Part shown: in pieces, positions 51,143 to 60,697 of the stretch
Layout: every line of letters begins with the position of its first letter
How positions within the stretch are numbered: position 1 is the stretch's first letter
NCBI RefSeq assembly: GCF_014287775.1
Contig: NZ_JACOOZ010000007.1
Coordinates: 124,001 to 188,000 of the forward strand
Direction: 5' to 3'
From: Eubacterium_G segne
GTDB taxonomy: Bacteria > Bacillota > Clostridia > Lachnospirales > Lachnospiraceae
Length of the DNA stretch: 64,000 bases
The notes under the pieces: generated by a model
What the model was told of the DNA's origin: nothing
The model's input: the letters and a program-made list of their open reading frames with translations, nothing else
Database searches by the model: none
Made by a program: the position numbers and the translations under genes

Positions 51143-51197
51143 AAAAAGGGAGTTAAAACCAAACAGCTAAATAACTGTTAATGTTCTAACTCCCTTA
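51143..51197 (-). terminator. Terminator of the SRP RNA gene
   Basis: AAGGGAGTTA and TTTAACTCCCTT pair across a 30-base loop and are followed on the minus strand by TTTTTG, directly after the SRP RNA 3' end. Confidence 0.75.
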
Positions 51198-51213
51198 TAT
51201 GTTTTATTTTATT

Positions 51214-51482
51214 AATCCGTGCGGTTTGCTTTGTGAATATCCCATAAGCGTTACCTTTACAGTTAACTCGGTCCAGGCACCCTCATGTCACACGAGATGA
51301 TCTGCTTAGTGCTGCTCCATTCCTGACCTGACACGGTTCACAGGACCCCGTTGCATAAGACCCGGACGTCAACATCACTTATAAAGGGCAGCCCTACAAG
51401 ATATACCCGACACAAACCATCACCCCTGCTATAGCGGATTGCAGGTTCAGGGCGCCGCTACCTCCCCGGCTGCACGGAAGTG
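51214..51482 (-). ncRNA. ffs: Signal recognition particle RNA (long, B. subtilis type)
   Basis: About 269 bases on the minus strand. The Alu domain is present (GCCGGGGAGGTAGCGGCGCC near the 5' end, CCTGCAATCCGCTATAGCAG), as is the helix 8 core GTGTCAGGTCAGGAATGGAG with AGCAGCACTAAG, the GCCTGGACCGAGTTAACTG segment, and AGGTAACGCTTATGGG near the 3' end. It matches B. subtilis scRNA closely in order and length. The GGAAGGAAGCAGC core of many species reads GGAATGGAGCAGC here. The ends, where CCGTGCA and CCGCACGG pair, are approximate. Confidence 0.95.
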
Positions 51483-51540
51483 TTATAACAAATTCATTTG
51501 TCAGAAATACAGTATAACCCAATGACTTTTTCTTTGTCAA

Positions 51541-51990
51541 CTATGATTTTCTAAGATTTCTAAAAAAATCCTTTAAAAGGCTGCTGCATTCTTCTTCTAA
51601 TATGCCCTTTTCAATCTCTACCTGATGGTTAAATTTGTCCACCTGCAACAGATTCATAATAGAGCCTGCACATCCTGCCTTTGGATTCATGCATCCTATA
51701 TATACTTTTTTTATTCTTGCCTGAACTATGGCTCCTGCACACATCTGGCACGGCTCAGTGGTAACATACATCTCACAATCATCAAGCCTCCAGTCATCAA
51801 GCTTTTTACTGGCCTTTTTTATGGCATTTAACTCGGCATGGCTTAAAGTATTTTTGTCAACCATTCTTCTGTTATAGCCTCTGCCTATTATTTTATCCTT
51901 ATATACAATAACGCATCCTATAGGTACCTCACCAATATCCCATGCCTTTTTTGCCTGCTTTATTGCCTCTCTCATGTACTTTTCTTTCAT
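51541..51990 (-). CDS. tadA: tRNA-specific adenosine deaminase
   Basis: A 149-residue zinc deaminase that converts A34 to inosine in tRNA-Arg(ACG). It has the catalytic LSHAELNAI and zinc-binding TTEPCQMCAGA motifs and the N-terminal AIKQAKKAWDIGEVPIG. It is transcribed toward the SRP RNA gene on the same strand, the usual Firmicutes order (tadA - SRP RNA - dnaX). Confidence 0.96.
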   Translation of the reverse strand: MKEKYMREAIKQAKKAWDIGEVPIGCVIVYKDKIIGRGYNRRMVDKNTLSHAELNAIKKASKKLDDWRLDDCEMYVTTEPCQMCAGAIVQARIKKVYIGCMNPKAGCAGSIMNLLQVDKFNHQVEIEKGILEEECSSLLKDFFRNLRKS

Positions 51991-52032
51991 CTTAATATTC
52001 CATCTGATATTTTATATAAACTTTTAACATAT

Positions 52033-52422
52033 TTATCCCACATATCTTACCTGATAACCGGCTCTTTTGCCTTCCTCCATATCAGCCCTGAATTCTCCAC
52101 CTTCGTACTCATTACTAAATATGTATATTCCTGCTATTTCCTCCATGGAAAATCCGTTTTGTTCTAATTCATTCTTATCTACCTTTATGGTGTACATGGA
52201 ATTTTCCACCACAGGATTTAAGGAACCAATTTTGTATCCCTTCTTACTTCCATAACGGTATAAGTAAATATTAACAAACTCTGCAAGATATCCCTTTGGT
52301 ATTTTTAAAGTAAGATTAAATTTACAGGTAGTGTCCTTTTCCTTACATTCCACAAATCCTACATTCCTTACTTTTCTTCCGTTTACATAATAATAAATAT
52401 ACAATAACTTCCTATTATTCAT
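52033..52422 (-). CDS. Conserved small protein of unknown function
   Basis: A 129-residue soluble protein with no signal or membrane segment. It is strand-rich and Tyr-rich (LLYIYYYVNGRKVRNVGFVE, FVNIYLYRYGSKKGYKIG), with a C-terminal segment GGEFRADMEEGKRAGYQVRY. I do not recognise the family with certainty. It lies between a GH18 lipoprotein gene and tadA on the same strand; the ATG has an SD-like GGAGTGAGG upstream. Confidence 0.65.
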   Translation of the reverse strand: MNNRKLLYIYYYVNGRKVRNVGFVECKEKDTTCKFNLTLKIPKGYLAEFVNIYLYRYGSKKGYKIGSLNPVVENSMYTIKVDKNELEQNGFSMEEIAGIYIFSNEYEGGEFRADMEEGKRAGYQVRYVG

Positions 52423-52476
52423 TTTTGCCTCACTCCTTCACTGAATTATATGAGGCAAAAATGTAAATTATAACTA

Positions 52477-54255
52477 TTATTTAAAATATTCTGAAATTGT
52501 TTTCCAGATGCCGTCCTCTTCCTGACCTAATGACCAGTAAGCAGCTCCTCCTAATTTGTACTTATTCATTAATTCCAGCCTTGACTTAACTGATGTTTCA
52601 TCCTCAAGCCAAATCATGAAAGTACTGCTTCCCTTTGTATACGTTACAAAATTCTGTCCTGTAGTTTCGTCAAAAGCCGGCTTAACTCCTGCAGCCTTGT
52701 ATTCTTTCTTTGCGGCATTCATTCCAACAGCCTTGCTTGATAAATAATAATTTCCATTTGCTGCATCTTCAATAAGCTTTCCTGAACCATCTGCATTGCC
52801 ATCCTCTTCACTTTTTGTTTCCCAGATTCTTGTATAAAACGGCATTCCATTTATTACTCTGTCAGAATTTCCTGTTTCTTCCAAAGTATCTTTAATTGAA
52901 TTTTGTGCATAAGACATAGATGACACTGAACCTGCCTCATCACTTGCAGAAGTATGTTCATCATAATTCATTATAATCAAATAATCCACTAATTTAATCT
53001 GCTGCTTTCTGTCATAATAGGCACTCCATTTAGATGGTGCATAATTATCTACCGAAAGAACTTTTTTAGCAGCCCTACACTCAATGGATAATTCCCTAAG
53101 GAACTGAAGATAGTCATCAATAATCTCTTCTGTTATATATTCAAAGTCAATATTAACGCCGTCTAGTTCATAACTGTCTGCAAAATACATTATATTGTTA
53201 ATAAATTTCTTTCTAAGAGCAGTTGATGTTAATACCTTCTTTGTAAGTTTCCTGTCTGTAAAGTCATTAACTAACGCCCACACCTGCATTCCCTTTTTAT
53301 GGGCTTTTTCCACATAATTTAAATCTGCAAGGGATGACAGATTTCCGTTTTTATCCACCAATGAAAACCATGTAGGGGAAATAACATTTACCCCTTTAAC
53401 ATTTGCTGTCAGTTCATCAAAGTTGTTATTGGCATTCTGATTATATATCTGATTCCATGCCAGACTCACCTTTGTATCTAATGTTACATGAGTGTATGTA
53501 TCATCGTCATTTTTAAATGAAACCTCCTGAGTTCCACTATCATTTAACTCCGATACGGGAATGTATCCGATATAGCCGTTTTCTGTTCGTACTTTATCCC
53601 AGTTCTTGCCACTTTCTATAACCGTAACCTTTGTTCCCTTTGAAATTTCTTTTACTATAAGGTTCTGGTAATCACCTTTAGTACGCATTTCAATATTACT
53701 GTCAGTAGTCATTATATTTTTCTTTCCACTTTTATATGTAATACTTAAAATAGCCGGTGCATCACCTTCTGCCTTAGTTAATTTATAATTAATATCTACA
53801 AACTTTTTAACGGTTTCTATATTTATATAGCATTTTTTATTTTCTTTAATGCAGGTTGTATAATTAACCTTTTCCTTGTCTATAACATTTTCATTAAGAG
53901 GCATTTCATAGGAAGTTGTTGCGTTGGTAAACATTAAACTCCCATTGCTTTTATCATAGTAAAATCTTGGGTCTATATTGTCTTTAACCATATCAATGCT
54001 TACAAATACATCTGCATCCTTCATAATTCCGTACTGTTCGCTATATTTATCCTCTAATGCAACTGCCACTACACTGTCACCGCTTTTGGTAGTGTAATTA
54101 ACATCCTTGCCATTGTCATCTTCATAGGTAAGTCCCATATACCATTTTAAATCCACTTTTCCATCATTAGTCTTTCTAAACATATCACATCCTGATAAAA
54201 CAAACGCTGAAATCACTAATGCGGTAAGTGCAATATATCTTACGTTTTTTCTCAC
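52477..54255 (-). CDS. GH18-family lipoprotein with SH3 domain (cell-wall hydrolase-like)
   Basis: A 592-residue lipoprotein (lipobox VLSGC, Cys23). Residues about 80-175 resemble the copper-amine-oxidase N-terminal-type stalk repeats (FVSIDMVKDNIDPRFYYDKS). About 195-245 is a bacterial SH3 domain (KGTKVTVIESGKNWDKVRTE). About 270-592 is a GH18 barrel with the catalytic DGVNIDFEY motif, including the acid Glu, and the closing GGAAYWSLGQEEDGIW. The layout matches spore-cortex or cell-wall N-acetylglucosaminidases of the YdhD/SleL group more than true chitinases. The SD AGGAGG lies before ATG 54255. Confidence 0.88.
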   Translation of the reverse strand: MRKNVRYIALTALVISAFVLSGCDMFRKTNDGKVDLKWYMGLTYEDDNGKDVNYTTKSGDSVVAVALEDKYSEQYGIMKDADVFVSIDMVKDNIDPRFYYDKSNGSLMFTNATTSYEMPLNENVIDKEKVNYTTCIKENKKCYINIETVKKFVDINYKLTKAEGDAPAILSITYKSGKKNIMTTDSNIEMRTKGDYQNLIVKEISKGTKVTVIESGKNWDKVRTENGYIGYIPVSELNDSGTQEVSFKNDDDTYTHVTLDTKVSLAWNQIYNQNANNNFDELTANVKGVNVISPTWFSLVDKNGNLSSLADLNYVEKAHKKGMQVWALVNDFTDRKLTKKVLTSTALRKKFINNIMYFADSYELDGVNIDFEYITEEIIDDYLQFLRELSIECRAAKKVLSVDNYAPSKWSAYYDRKQQIKLVDYLIIMNYDEHTSASDEAGSVSSMSYAQNSIKDTLEETGNSDRVINGMPFYTRIWETKSEEDGNADGSGKLIEDAANGNYYLSSKAVGMNAAKKEYKAAGVKPAFDETTGQNFVTYTKGSSTFMIWLEDETSVKSRLELMNKYKLGGAAYWSLGQEEDGIWKTISEYFK

Positions 54256-54399
54256 TGTAATTCCTCCTTATAATAAATGTAATGCCCCTACCTTTAATCA
54301 GAGGCATTTCGTCGGAAATGTCCCATAAATGGAACATAACACTTTTATCATACCATAAATAAAAAAGACTGCATACAGTATTTTCCCTTACATATGAAA

Positions 54400-54426
54400 A
54401 CTTCTGCACTATAATAGTACAGAAGT
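54400..54426. repeat. Hairpin palindrome upstream of the GH18 gene
   Basis: ACTTCTG pairs with CAGAAGT and, inside, ACTAT with ATAGT. On the minus strand a short TTTTC follows. It could be a terminator-like attenuator or operator. The 54256-54795 gap otherwise holds this, the repeat below and the mecA promoter region, but no gene. Confidence 0.45.
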
Positions 54427-54559
54427 CTACATTCATGGGGAAACCATAAACTTTCTTGTGAAATACTAATTTTAGTTATTGTTATGCTATGTTTCCGTAT
54501 TATTCATTTAACCTTAAACCGATTATATCATATTGTTTATATATTGCAACCTATTTTTT

Positions 54560-54630
54560 GTAACAGCTATGCCTGTGGATTCGAGCTGGGATGGCTGAGC
54601 TGTAACTGTATCGCATGGCTAAGCTGTTAC
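54560..54630. repeat. Three-copy inverted/direct repeat upstream of mecA
   Basis: GTAACAGCT (54560-54568) is perfectly inverted to AGCTGTTAC (54622-54630), and a near copy AGCTGTAAC lies at 54598-54606. The two right-hand copies are also part of a longer direct repeat (ATGGCTGAGCTGTAAC and ATGGCTAAGCTGTTAC). It may be a small intergenic repeat element or alternative leader hairpins. Confidence 0.5.
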
Positions 54631-54795
54631 CATTTTTAAAAATTTTGTCATACTTTGTACATTTTTACAGTATATATATTGTACTTGTAAGATATTGCTA
54701 ACCTAAAATCTTTACACTTTTAGGTTTATTGGATATACTAGTATCATAAATGTTTTTGTATTATAACGAATCTATTCGAATGAGAGGTGATTTTT

Positions 54796-55572
54796 ATGAA
54801 AATTGAAAAAATCAATGACAATCAGATTCGCTGTACCTTAACCAGGGAGGACCTTGAGGATCGTGACATTACAATAAGTGAGTTGGCATACGGTTCCATG
54901 AAGATTAAAGAACTTTTTCAGGACATGATGCGTCAGGCAAATGATGATTTTGGTTTTGATGTTAGTAACATTCCGTTAATGGTAGAAGCCACACCGATTC
55001 CTTCTGATGGTATTGTTCTGGTTATAACTAAGGTTCCTAATCAGGATGAGGATGGTCATCACTATCCTTCATTGTTTTCCAACGGTTTTCCTGAGGAATT
55101 AAAGGAAAAAATTAAGGAAAGCTTATATGCACATTTTGGTGATGCAGGGGTTGAACTTGATGATTTTGATGAAATAATAGAGGATTCTTTAGATGACTAC
55201 GATGACGAAGCTCCTTTAGATGAGGAATCTTCTTTAGATAAAGATAATAATCAGCCTAAATTAGAGGAATATTCAGTCCATCTTCTTTCTTCTTATGATG
55301 ATTTGAATGTTTTAATTGATTTAGCAGGAATTTTAAATGATGAATTTTCAGGTGAAAGTTCCCTATATAAGTCTCCTTTAGATGGCAGATATTATCTTAA
55401 CGTTCTTTTTACTTCAAAAGACGAATTTTTTGTAGCAAGGGCCAGAGGACTTATTTCAGAATACGGCAGGACCGAAGATGTGACGGCTTTTAAACCGGCA
55501 TATCTTAATGAGCATTATGAAGTAATTATTGCAGATCATGCTGTTGAGAAGCTGGCTTCTATTGCCTATTAA
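54796..55572 (+). CDS. mecA: MecA-family adaptor protein
   Basis: A 258-residue protein of the MecA/NegG family, adaptors that hand substrates to ClpC-ClpP; in B. subtilis MecA targets ComK. The N-terminal domain MKIEKINDNQIRCTLTREDL and the IVLVITKVPNQ strand are typical, followed by an acidic linker (about 125-155, DDYDDEAPLDEESS) and the ClpC-binding C-terminal domain. The start is ATG 54796 (SD GAGAGGTGA); a GTG at 54787 overlaps the SD. Ends at a strong terminator. Confidence 0.9.
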   Translation: MKIEKINDNQIRCTLTREDLEDRDITISELAYGSMKIKELFQDMMRQANDDFGFDVSNIPLMVEATPIPSDGIVLVITKVPNQDEDGHHYPSLFSNGFPEELKEKIKESLYAHFGDAGVELDDFDEIIEDSLDDYDDEAPLDEESSLDKDNNQPKLEEYSVHLLSSYDDLNVLIDLAGILNDEFSGESSLYKSPLDGRYYLNVLFTSKDEFFVARARGLISEYGRTEDVTAFKPAYLNEHYEVIIADHAVEKLASIAY

Positions 55573-55580
55573 TTATAACC

Positions 55581-55631
55581 AAAAATAACCGGGTTCTAAC
55601 GATTTCAAATCGTTAATGCCCGGTTATTTTT
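55581..55631. terminator. Bidirectional terminator between mecA and the rRNA methyltransferase
   Basis: AAAAATAACCGGG pairs with CCCGGTTATTTTT, with a second inner stem TAACGATTT/AAATCGTTA. T runs occur on both strands. Confidence 0.92.
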
Positions 55632-55649
55632 ATGTTAATTATATTTCAT

Positions 55650-56435
55650 CTATTGTATTTTGTCCCTGACAGCTTTTGCTTCATACATAAGAATTGCCGT
55701 GGCAATTGCTGCATTTAATGATTCCACCTTTCCTTCCATAGGTATCTTTATAAGTCTATCCGCCTTTTGTGACACTTCCTGACTAAGGCCCCTTGCCTCG
55801 TTGCCAATTAGCAGTGCAACATCCCTGTTAAACACACCGTTGTGGTACAAATCCCCCTTTAGATGTGCTGCGTAGGTTGTAATACCCCCTTGTTTTAACT
55901 TGTCTATGTCCTCCGGCAAATTATGGGAAATGGCAAAAGGAACCCTGAATATGGAACCCATAGTTGAACGTATTACCTTTGGGTTATATATATCTGCACA
56001 ATCACTGCTCATTATTATGCCTGAAATTCCTGCTCCCTCACCGGTTCTCACAATTGTTCCCAAATTTCCCGGATCCTGCAACCGGTCTAATACCACAATA
56101 CAGCTGCCATTTTTATTACGTTTTTCAATTATATCCTCTACGGTATATTTTTTTTGCTTTACTATGGCTAAAACTCCCTGCGGTGTAACAGTATCTGATA
56201 TTTTTTTAAATATGTTATCACTTACTATATTGTAGCTATAGCCTTTAAGACTGTCCTTGTTTTCTTTTTCAAAACTTTCTGAAACATAAATCTCTTTCAG
56301 TTCGTCCCTTGGGACCTCCAAAAACATCTTAATGCCTTCTACCGTAAACAACCCGGTGGATTTTCGCACTTTAGACTTTTCTTTAAGACTTATAATATTT
56401 TTTATATGAGCATTTGTAGCTGATGTAATTAGCAT
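55650..56435 (-). CDS. TrmH/SpoU-family RNA 2'-O-methyltransferase
   Basis: A 261-residue protein with an N-terminal RNA substrate-binding domain (NAHIKNIISLKEKSKVRKST) and a SPOUT methyltransferase domain: motif 1 LDRLQDPGNLGTIVRT, motif 2 LLIGNEARGLS, motif 3 IPMEGKVESLNAAIATAILMYE. The target (23S rRNA or tRNA) cannot be decided from sequence. It lies directly downstream of dnaE. Confidence 0.93.
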   Translation of the reverse strand: MLITSATNAHIKNIISLKEKSKVRKSTGLFTVEGIKMFLEVPRDELKEIYVSESFEKENKDSLKGYSYNIVSDNIFKKISDTVTPQGVLAIVKQKKYTVEDIIEKRNKNGSCIVVLDRLQDPGNLGTIVRTGEGAGISGIIMSSDCADIYNPKVIRSTMGSIFRVPFAISHNLPEDIDKLKQGGITTYAAHLKGDLYHNGVFNRDVALLIGNEARGLSQEVSQKADRLIKIPMEGKVESLNAAIATAILMYEAKAVRDKIQ

Positions 56436-56453
56436 ATCCTAATCTCCCATTTT

Positions 56454-59400
56454 TTACTGAAGAAGCTTTACTAAATCCTCTCCGTAGATTTCCTTTAATT
56501 TTTCAACAAAATTCTTATTGGCATCTACCCTGTACTGTGCCGGCATCATTTTTCTCTGACGCTCCTTCGCCAATGCTATCATAACTCTGTCATTTCCTTT
56601 ATTTTCAGATAAAAGACTGATTAACTTCTGTTCCCCGGCAATATAGGCTTCCTTATCCTTAAAGGCTATCCAAAGCTCTGACGGAACCTGAACAAACTCT
56701 TTTATTTCACTTGCCTTAACCTTTCCCGGAGCATTTTCCTGTATATCTGCCTCTCCTGTGATAAATATTTTTCTGCCTTCCATTAGAATTTCCCTATATT
56801 TATCAAATTCTCTTGGAAAAACAACGATTTCCACAGTTCCCACTAAATCTTCCAAAGTTAAAAACGCCATCTGTTCTCCACGCTTTGTGAATTTTCTCGT
56901 TACAGTGGTTATTATACCTCCTACCGTAACCCGGCTTTTGTCCTTTATTTTATAACTTTCCCCTTCTTCAGGAACAGCAAAATCAAGACTCATATTTGTA
57001 ATAACACGTTTCCACTTTTCTTCCATGTCAGATAGAGGATGACCACTGGCATATATTCCAATAACTTCCTTTTCAAATTCAAGCTTCTGGTCATTATCAT
57101 ATTCACCAACATTTGGCATTTGCATTTTGTAATTCTTTTTCTGGTCCTCATCGGCAATGTCAAACAATGACATTTGTCCCTGCATGGTATCTTTTTTATC
57201 CTGGTTTACACTGTCCACAATCTGAACATAAACCATCATCATCTGCTTTCTCGTGGCACCAAATGAATCAAAGGCTCCCGCCTTAATGAAATTTTCAATG
57301 GCTCTTTTATTTACTCCAAGAGGTGCTGTCCTTGAAATGAAATCTTCAAGGTCTTTATATATTCCACGAGCCTCTCTTTCAGCTACTATATTGTCGATAA
57401 CAGCTTTTCCTACATTTTTTATTGCTGTAAGACCATATCTGATACTGTCTCCTTTAGCTGAAAATCCGCTTTCACCTTCATTTATGTCCGGTGGCAAAAT
57501 TTTTATTCCCATGGAGCGACAGGAATATACATATTCTGCTACCTTGTCAGTCATATCCATAACTGACGACAACATCGCTGCCATAAATTCAGCAGTATAA
57601 TAATATTTAAGGTACGCTGTCTGGTATGTAACCACAGCATATGCCGCAGCATGGGACTTGTTAAAGGCATACTGGGCAAAATCCGTCATTTCGTCGTATA
57701 TTTTATTGGCAATTGACTCGCTTATTCCATTGTTTACACATCCCTTGATGTTTTCTGGCTCGTCACCGTAAACAAAAACCTTTCGCTCCTTTGCCATAAC
57801 ATCCGCTTTTTTCTTTGACATTGCTCTTCTTAACAAATCGCTTCGTCCCAGAGAAAATCCTGCCAGGTCACGGACTATCTGCATTACCTGTTCCTGATAA
57901 ACGATACATCCGTAGGTTGGCTCTAATATACTCTCAAGTTGAGGACAATCGTAGGTTACGCTGTCTGCATTATTTTTTCCCTCAATATATTTTGGAATGA
58001 AATCCATCGGTCCCGGTCTGTACAAAGAAATTCCCGCTATAATATCTTCAAGGCTTTCAGGTTTTAATTCCTTCATGAAGCTTTTCATTCCGCTGCTTTC
58101 TAGCTGGAATATTCCTTCTGTATTTCCGGTACCAATATAGTGAAGTACATTTTTATCTGAATAATCTATTTTGTTTAAATCAATATCAAGACCTCTGTTT
58201 TTCTTAATGAATCTTAGGGCATTTTGTATAACCGTAAGGTTTCTAAGACCTAAAAAGTCCATTTTCAAAAGTCCCAGTTCCTCTAATGTTGTCATTATGT
58301 ACTGGGTAGTTATGGAGCCGTCTGAGGCTCTGGACAAAGGTACATATTCATCTACCGGCTTTCCGCAAATAACAACCCCCGCCGCATGCATGGATGCGTG
58401 TCTTGGGAGTCCCTCAAGTCTTTTTGACATATCAATAAGATACTTTACATCCGAATCCCCTTCATATAAATCCCTTAATTCCTTGCTTTGCTTTAATGCT
58501 ATATCAAGAGTCATATGGAGATCATTTGGTATCATTTTGGCAATGGCATCTGCCTGGGCATAAGGCATATCAAGTACCCTGGCCACATCACGTATTACTC
58601 CCTTTGCCTTCAGTGTTCCAAAGGTTACAATCTGTGCCACATGGTCTTTTCCATATTTTCTTCCTACATAATCAATAACTTCCTGTCTTCTTTCAATACA
58701 GAAGTCCACGTCAATATCAGGCATGGAAACTCTTTCAGGATTAAGGAATCGCTCAAAAATCAGATTATATCTCATTGGCTCTATATCTGTAATCTCAAGG
58801 CAATAAGACACAATGCTTCCTGCTGCAGAGCCTCTTCCCGGGCCTACGGCAATTCCGCTGGATTTGGCAAAATGAATAAAATCCCATACAATAAGGAAAT
58901 ATTCAATGTAACCCATACTTTTTATTGTATTAAGTTCATAATTAAGTCTGTCTTCTAATTCTTCCCTGGAAAGCTTACAGTTTTCGTCCTTTTCACCTTT
59001 AAACACCGGATATCTTTTATGTAAACCATTTTCACATAATTCCTTTAAATATGTCCATGATGTATACCCCTTTGGGACAGGGAAACTTGGGATTTTAGTT
59101 ACTCCAAATTCAAAGGTTACATTACAACGCTTAGCTATTTTTTCTGTATTTTCCAAAGCCTGGGGAGCATACTTAAATAAATCCGCCATTTCCTCAGGAG
59201 ATTTTAAATAGTATTGTCCCCCTTCATATCTCATTCTGTCTTCATCAGACTTCTTTTTTCCTGTCTGAATACACAATAAAATATCGTGGGCTTCCACATC
59301 ATCTGCATAAGTGTAATGAACGTCATTGGTACATACTAAGTCCACTCCCAATTCATCACTTAATCTTAAAAGCTGCTGATTAACAGTTTTTTGCTCCAAA

Positions 59401-59939
59401 ATACCATGATCCTGTAATTCCAAAAAATAATTATCCTTACCAAATATATCTAAGTATCTAAGTGCTGCCTCTTTTCCTGCCTGATAATCCCCTCTTGCAA
59501 GAAATCTCTGGACTTCTCCTGCAAGACAGGCACTAAGGCATATAATTCCTTCGTGAAACTCCCTTAATACTTCATAATCTACTCTGGGCTTATAGTAAAA
59601 ACCATCTACAAATCCCTTAGATACTATTTTGCATAAATTAGCATATCCTTTATTATTTTCTGCAAGCAAAATAAGGTGATAGTACCTGTCCTCACCTGCA
59701 TTTGCTTCTTTATCAAATCTTGAACCGGGAGCTACATACACCTCACAACCTATTATGGGTTTTATGCCGTTAGCCAACGCCGCACGGTAAAAATCTATTG
59801 CCCCATACATTACGCCATGGTCTGTAATGGCAAGACTATCCATTCCCAGCTCTTTAGCTCTCTTAGTTATTTCTTTTATTTTACTTGAACCGTCTAACAA
59901 ACTAAACTCTGTATGGACGTGTAAATGTGTAAAACTCAT
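56454..59939 (-). CDS. dnaE: DNA polymerase III subunit alpha (DnaE type)
   Basis: A 1161-residue replicative polymerase. It has a PHP domain at the N-terminus (FTHLHVHTEFSLLDGSSKI), polymerase motifs VGPGRGSAAGSIVSYCL and MPDIDVDFCIERR with the catalytic aspartates, a helix-hairpin-helix region (IENFIKAGAFDSFG) and a C-terminal OB fold (RVTVGGIITTVTRKF). Gram-positive bacteria also carry polC; it is not in this window. The start is ATG 59939 (SD-like CAGGT upstream); ten further codons to 59969 lack an SD. Confidence 0.96.
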   Translation of the reverse strand: MSFTHLHVHTEFSLLDGSSKIKEITKRAKELGMDSLAITDHGVMYGAIDFYRAALANGIKPIIGCEVYVAPGSRFDKEANAGEDRYYHLILLAENNKGYANLCKIVSKGFVDGFYYKPRVDYEVLREFHEGIICLSACLAGEVQRFLARGDYQAGKEAALRYLDIFGKDNYFLELQDHGILEQKTVNQQLLRLSDELGVDLVCTNDVHYTYADDVEAHDILLCIQTGKKKSDEDRMRYEGGQYYLKSPEEMADLFKYAPQALENTEKIAKRCNVTFEFGVTKIPSFPVPKGYTSWTYLKELCENGLHKRYPVFKGEKDENCKLSREELEDRLNYELNTIKSMGYIEYFLIVWDFIHFAKSSGIAVGPGRGSAAGSIVSYCLEITDIEPMRYNLIFERFLNPERVSMPDIDVDFCIERRQEVIDYVGRKYGKDHVAQIVTFGTLKAKGVIRDVARVLDMPYAQADAIAKMIPNDLHMTLDIALKQSKELRDLYEGDSDVKYLIDMSKRLEGLPRHASMHAAGVVICGKPVDEYVPLSRASDGSITTQYIMTTLEELGLLKMDFLGLRNLTVIQNALRFIKKNRGLDIDLNKIDYSDKNVLHYIGTGNTEGIFQLESSGMKSFMKELKPESLEDIIAGISLYRPGPMDFIPKYIEGKNNADSVTYDCPQLESILEPTYGCIVYQEQVMQIVRDLAGFSLGRSDLLRRAMSKKKADVMAKERKVFVYGDEPENIKGCVNNGISESIANKIYDEMTDFAQYAFNKSHAAAYAVVTYQTAYLKYYYTAEFMAAMLSSVMDMTDKVAEYVYSCRSMGIKILPPDINEGESGFSAKGDSIRYGLTAIKNVGKAVIDNIVAEREARGIYKDLEDFISRTAPLGVNKRAIENFIKAGAFDSFGATRKQMMMVYVQIVDSVNQDKKDTMQGQMSLFDIADEDQKKNYKMQMPNVGEYDNDQKLEFEKEVIGIYASGHPLSDMEEKWKRVITNMSLDFAVPEEGESYKIKDKSRVTVGGIITTVTRKFTKRGEQMAFLTLEDLVGTVEIVVFPREFDKYREILMEGRKIFITGEADIQENAPGKVKASEIKEFVQVPSELWIAFKDKEAYIAGEQKLISLLSENKGNDRVMIALAKERQRKMMPAQYRVDANKNFVEKLKEIYGEDLVKLLQ

Positions 59940-60079
59940 ATATACCTGCTTTCCTGTCTTTATGCCCATGCATATTTTCTACACCGTCAATTCTAAATAC
60001 AAGTATAACACAGTTTCCCTTCCATTTGGTTATAAAATTCTTAGGTTCATATTTCCGCTTTTTTATAATAATTACTGCA

Positions 60080-60119
60080 TTTTAAAACCCCAGGCCTTAA
60101 AAGACCCGGGGTTTTAAAA
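60080..60119. terminator. Intergenic hairpin upstream of dnaE
   Basis: TTTTAAAACCCC pairs with GGGGTTTTAAAA across a 16-base loop. It is symmetrical and A/T flanked, so it can terminate either strand. The rest of the 59940-60374 gap shows only this and the next hairpin. Confidence 0.6.
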
Positions 60120-60301
60120 AATTATATAGAGAAAAACATTCAAAGATAGTTAATATGCTAATAATATTTTTTTGCTTTTCATTTGTTAGTATTAGTATCT
60201 TATTTTTCACATATTTTTTCAAGTGTCCATTTTTTTGTATATTCTGTTATTTTTTAGTTTTCCTGATATAACAACATCATTACTCCCTTTTTGTCCATGA
60301 T

Positions 60302-60350
60302 AAAAAGAACCGGCTCCATAGTTGACTTTATCAACCTTAAGCCGGCTCGT
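60302..60350 (-). terminator. Terminator of the whiA-crh operon
   Basis: GAGCCGGCT pairs with AGCCGGTTC and encloses GTTGAT/GTCAAC; TTTTTA follows on the minus strand. It lies just after the crh stop at 60375. Confidence 0.85.
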
Positions 60351-60374
60351 TTTATTTTACTCTAATTTAATTTC

Positions 60375-60632
60375 TTAATTTTTGTTTCCTAAATATTTTT
60401 CTATGCTTTCTATTGCCTGTGCCTCATCTGCACCATCTGCAGAAACCTTTACTGTCTGTCCCGGCACAAGTCCTAAAGCCATCATTCCCATAATGCTCTT
60501 TGCATTAACCTTCTTTGTCTCGTACTCAACATAGATTTTACTTTCAAACTGGCTTGCAACCTGTACACATTTAGCCACCGGGCTAGCTTCCACACCCTGC
60601 TTGATATCAATCGTAATGTCCTTTGTTGTCAT
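60375..60632 (-). CDS. crh: Crh-like HPr paralog lacking the phosphotransfer histidine
   Basis: An 85-residue HPr-fold protein. The active-site GLHARPA of HPr reads GVEASPV, so His15 is Glu and Arg17 is Ser; PTS phosphotransfer through this residue is not possible. The regulatory Ser46 is kept in NAKSIMGMMALG. This is the layout of B. subtilis Crh (Gln at position 15), which is phosphorylated on Ser46 by HPr kinase and assists CcpA in catabolite repression. Its place directly after whiA also matches the B. subtilis crh locus. The symbol rests on these two points. Confidence 0.85.
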   Translation of the reverse strand: MTTKDITIDIKQGVEASPVAKCVQVASQFESKIYVEYETKKVNAKSIMGMMALGLVPGQTVKVSADGADEAQAIESIEKYLGNKN

Positions 60633-60697
60633 TTTATACTTCCTTTCTAAAGGGTCATTCCCTTAATTCATTTGCAATGGGACCAAATTTTCAGCAG

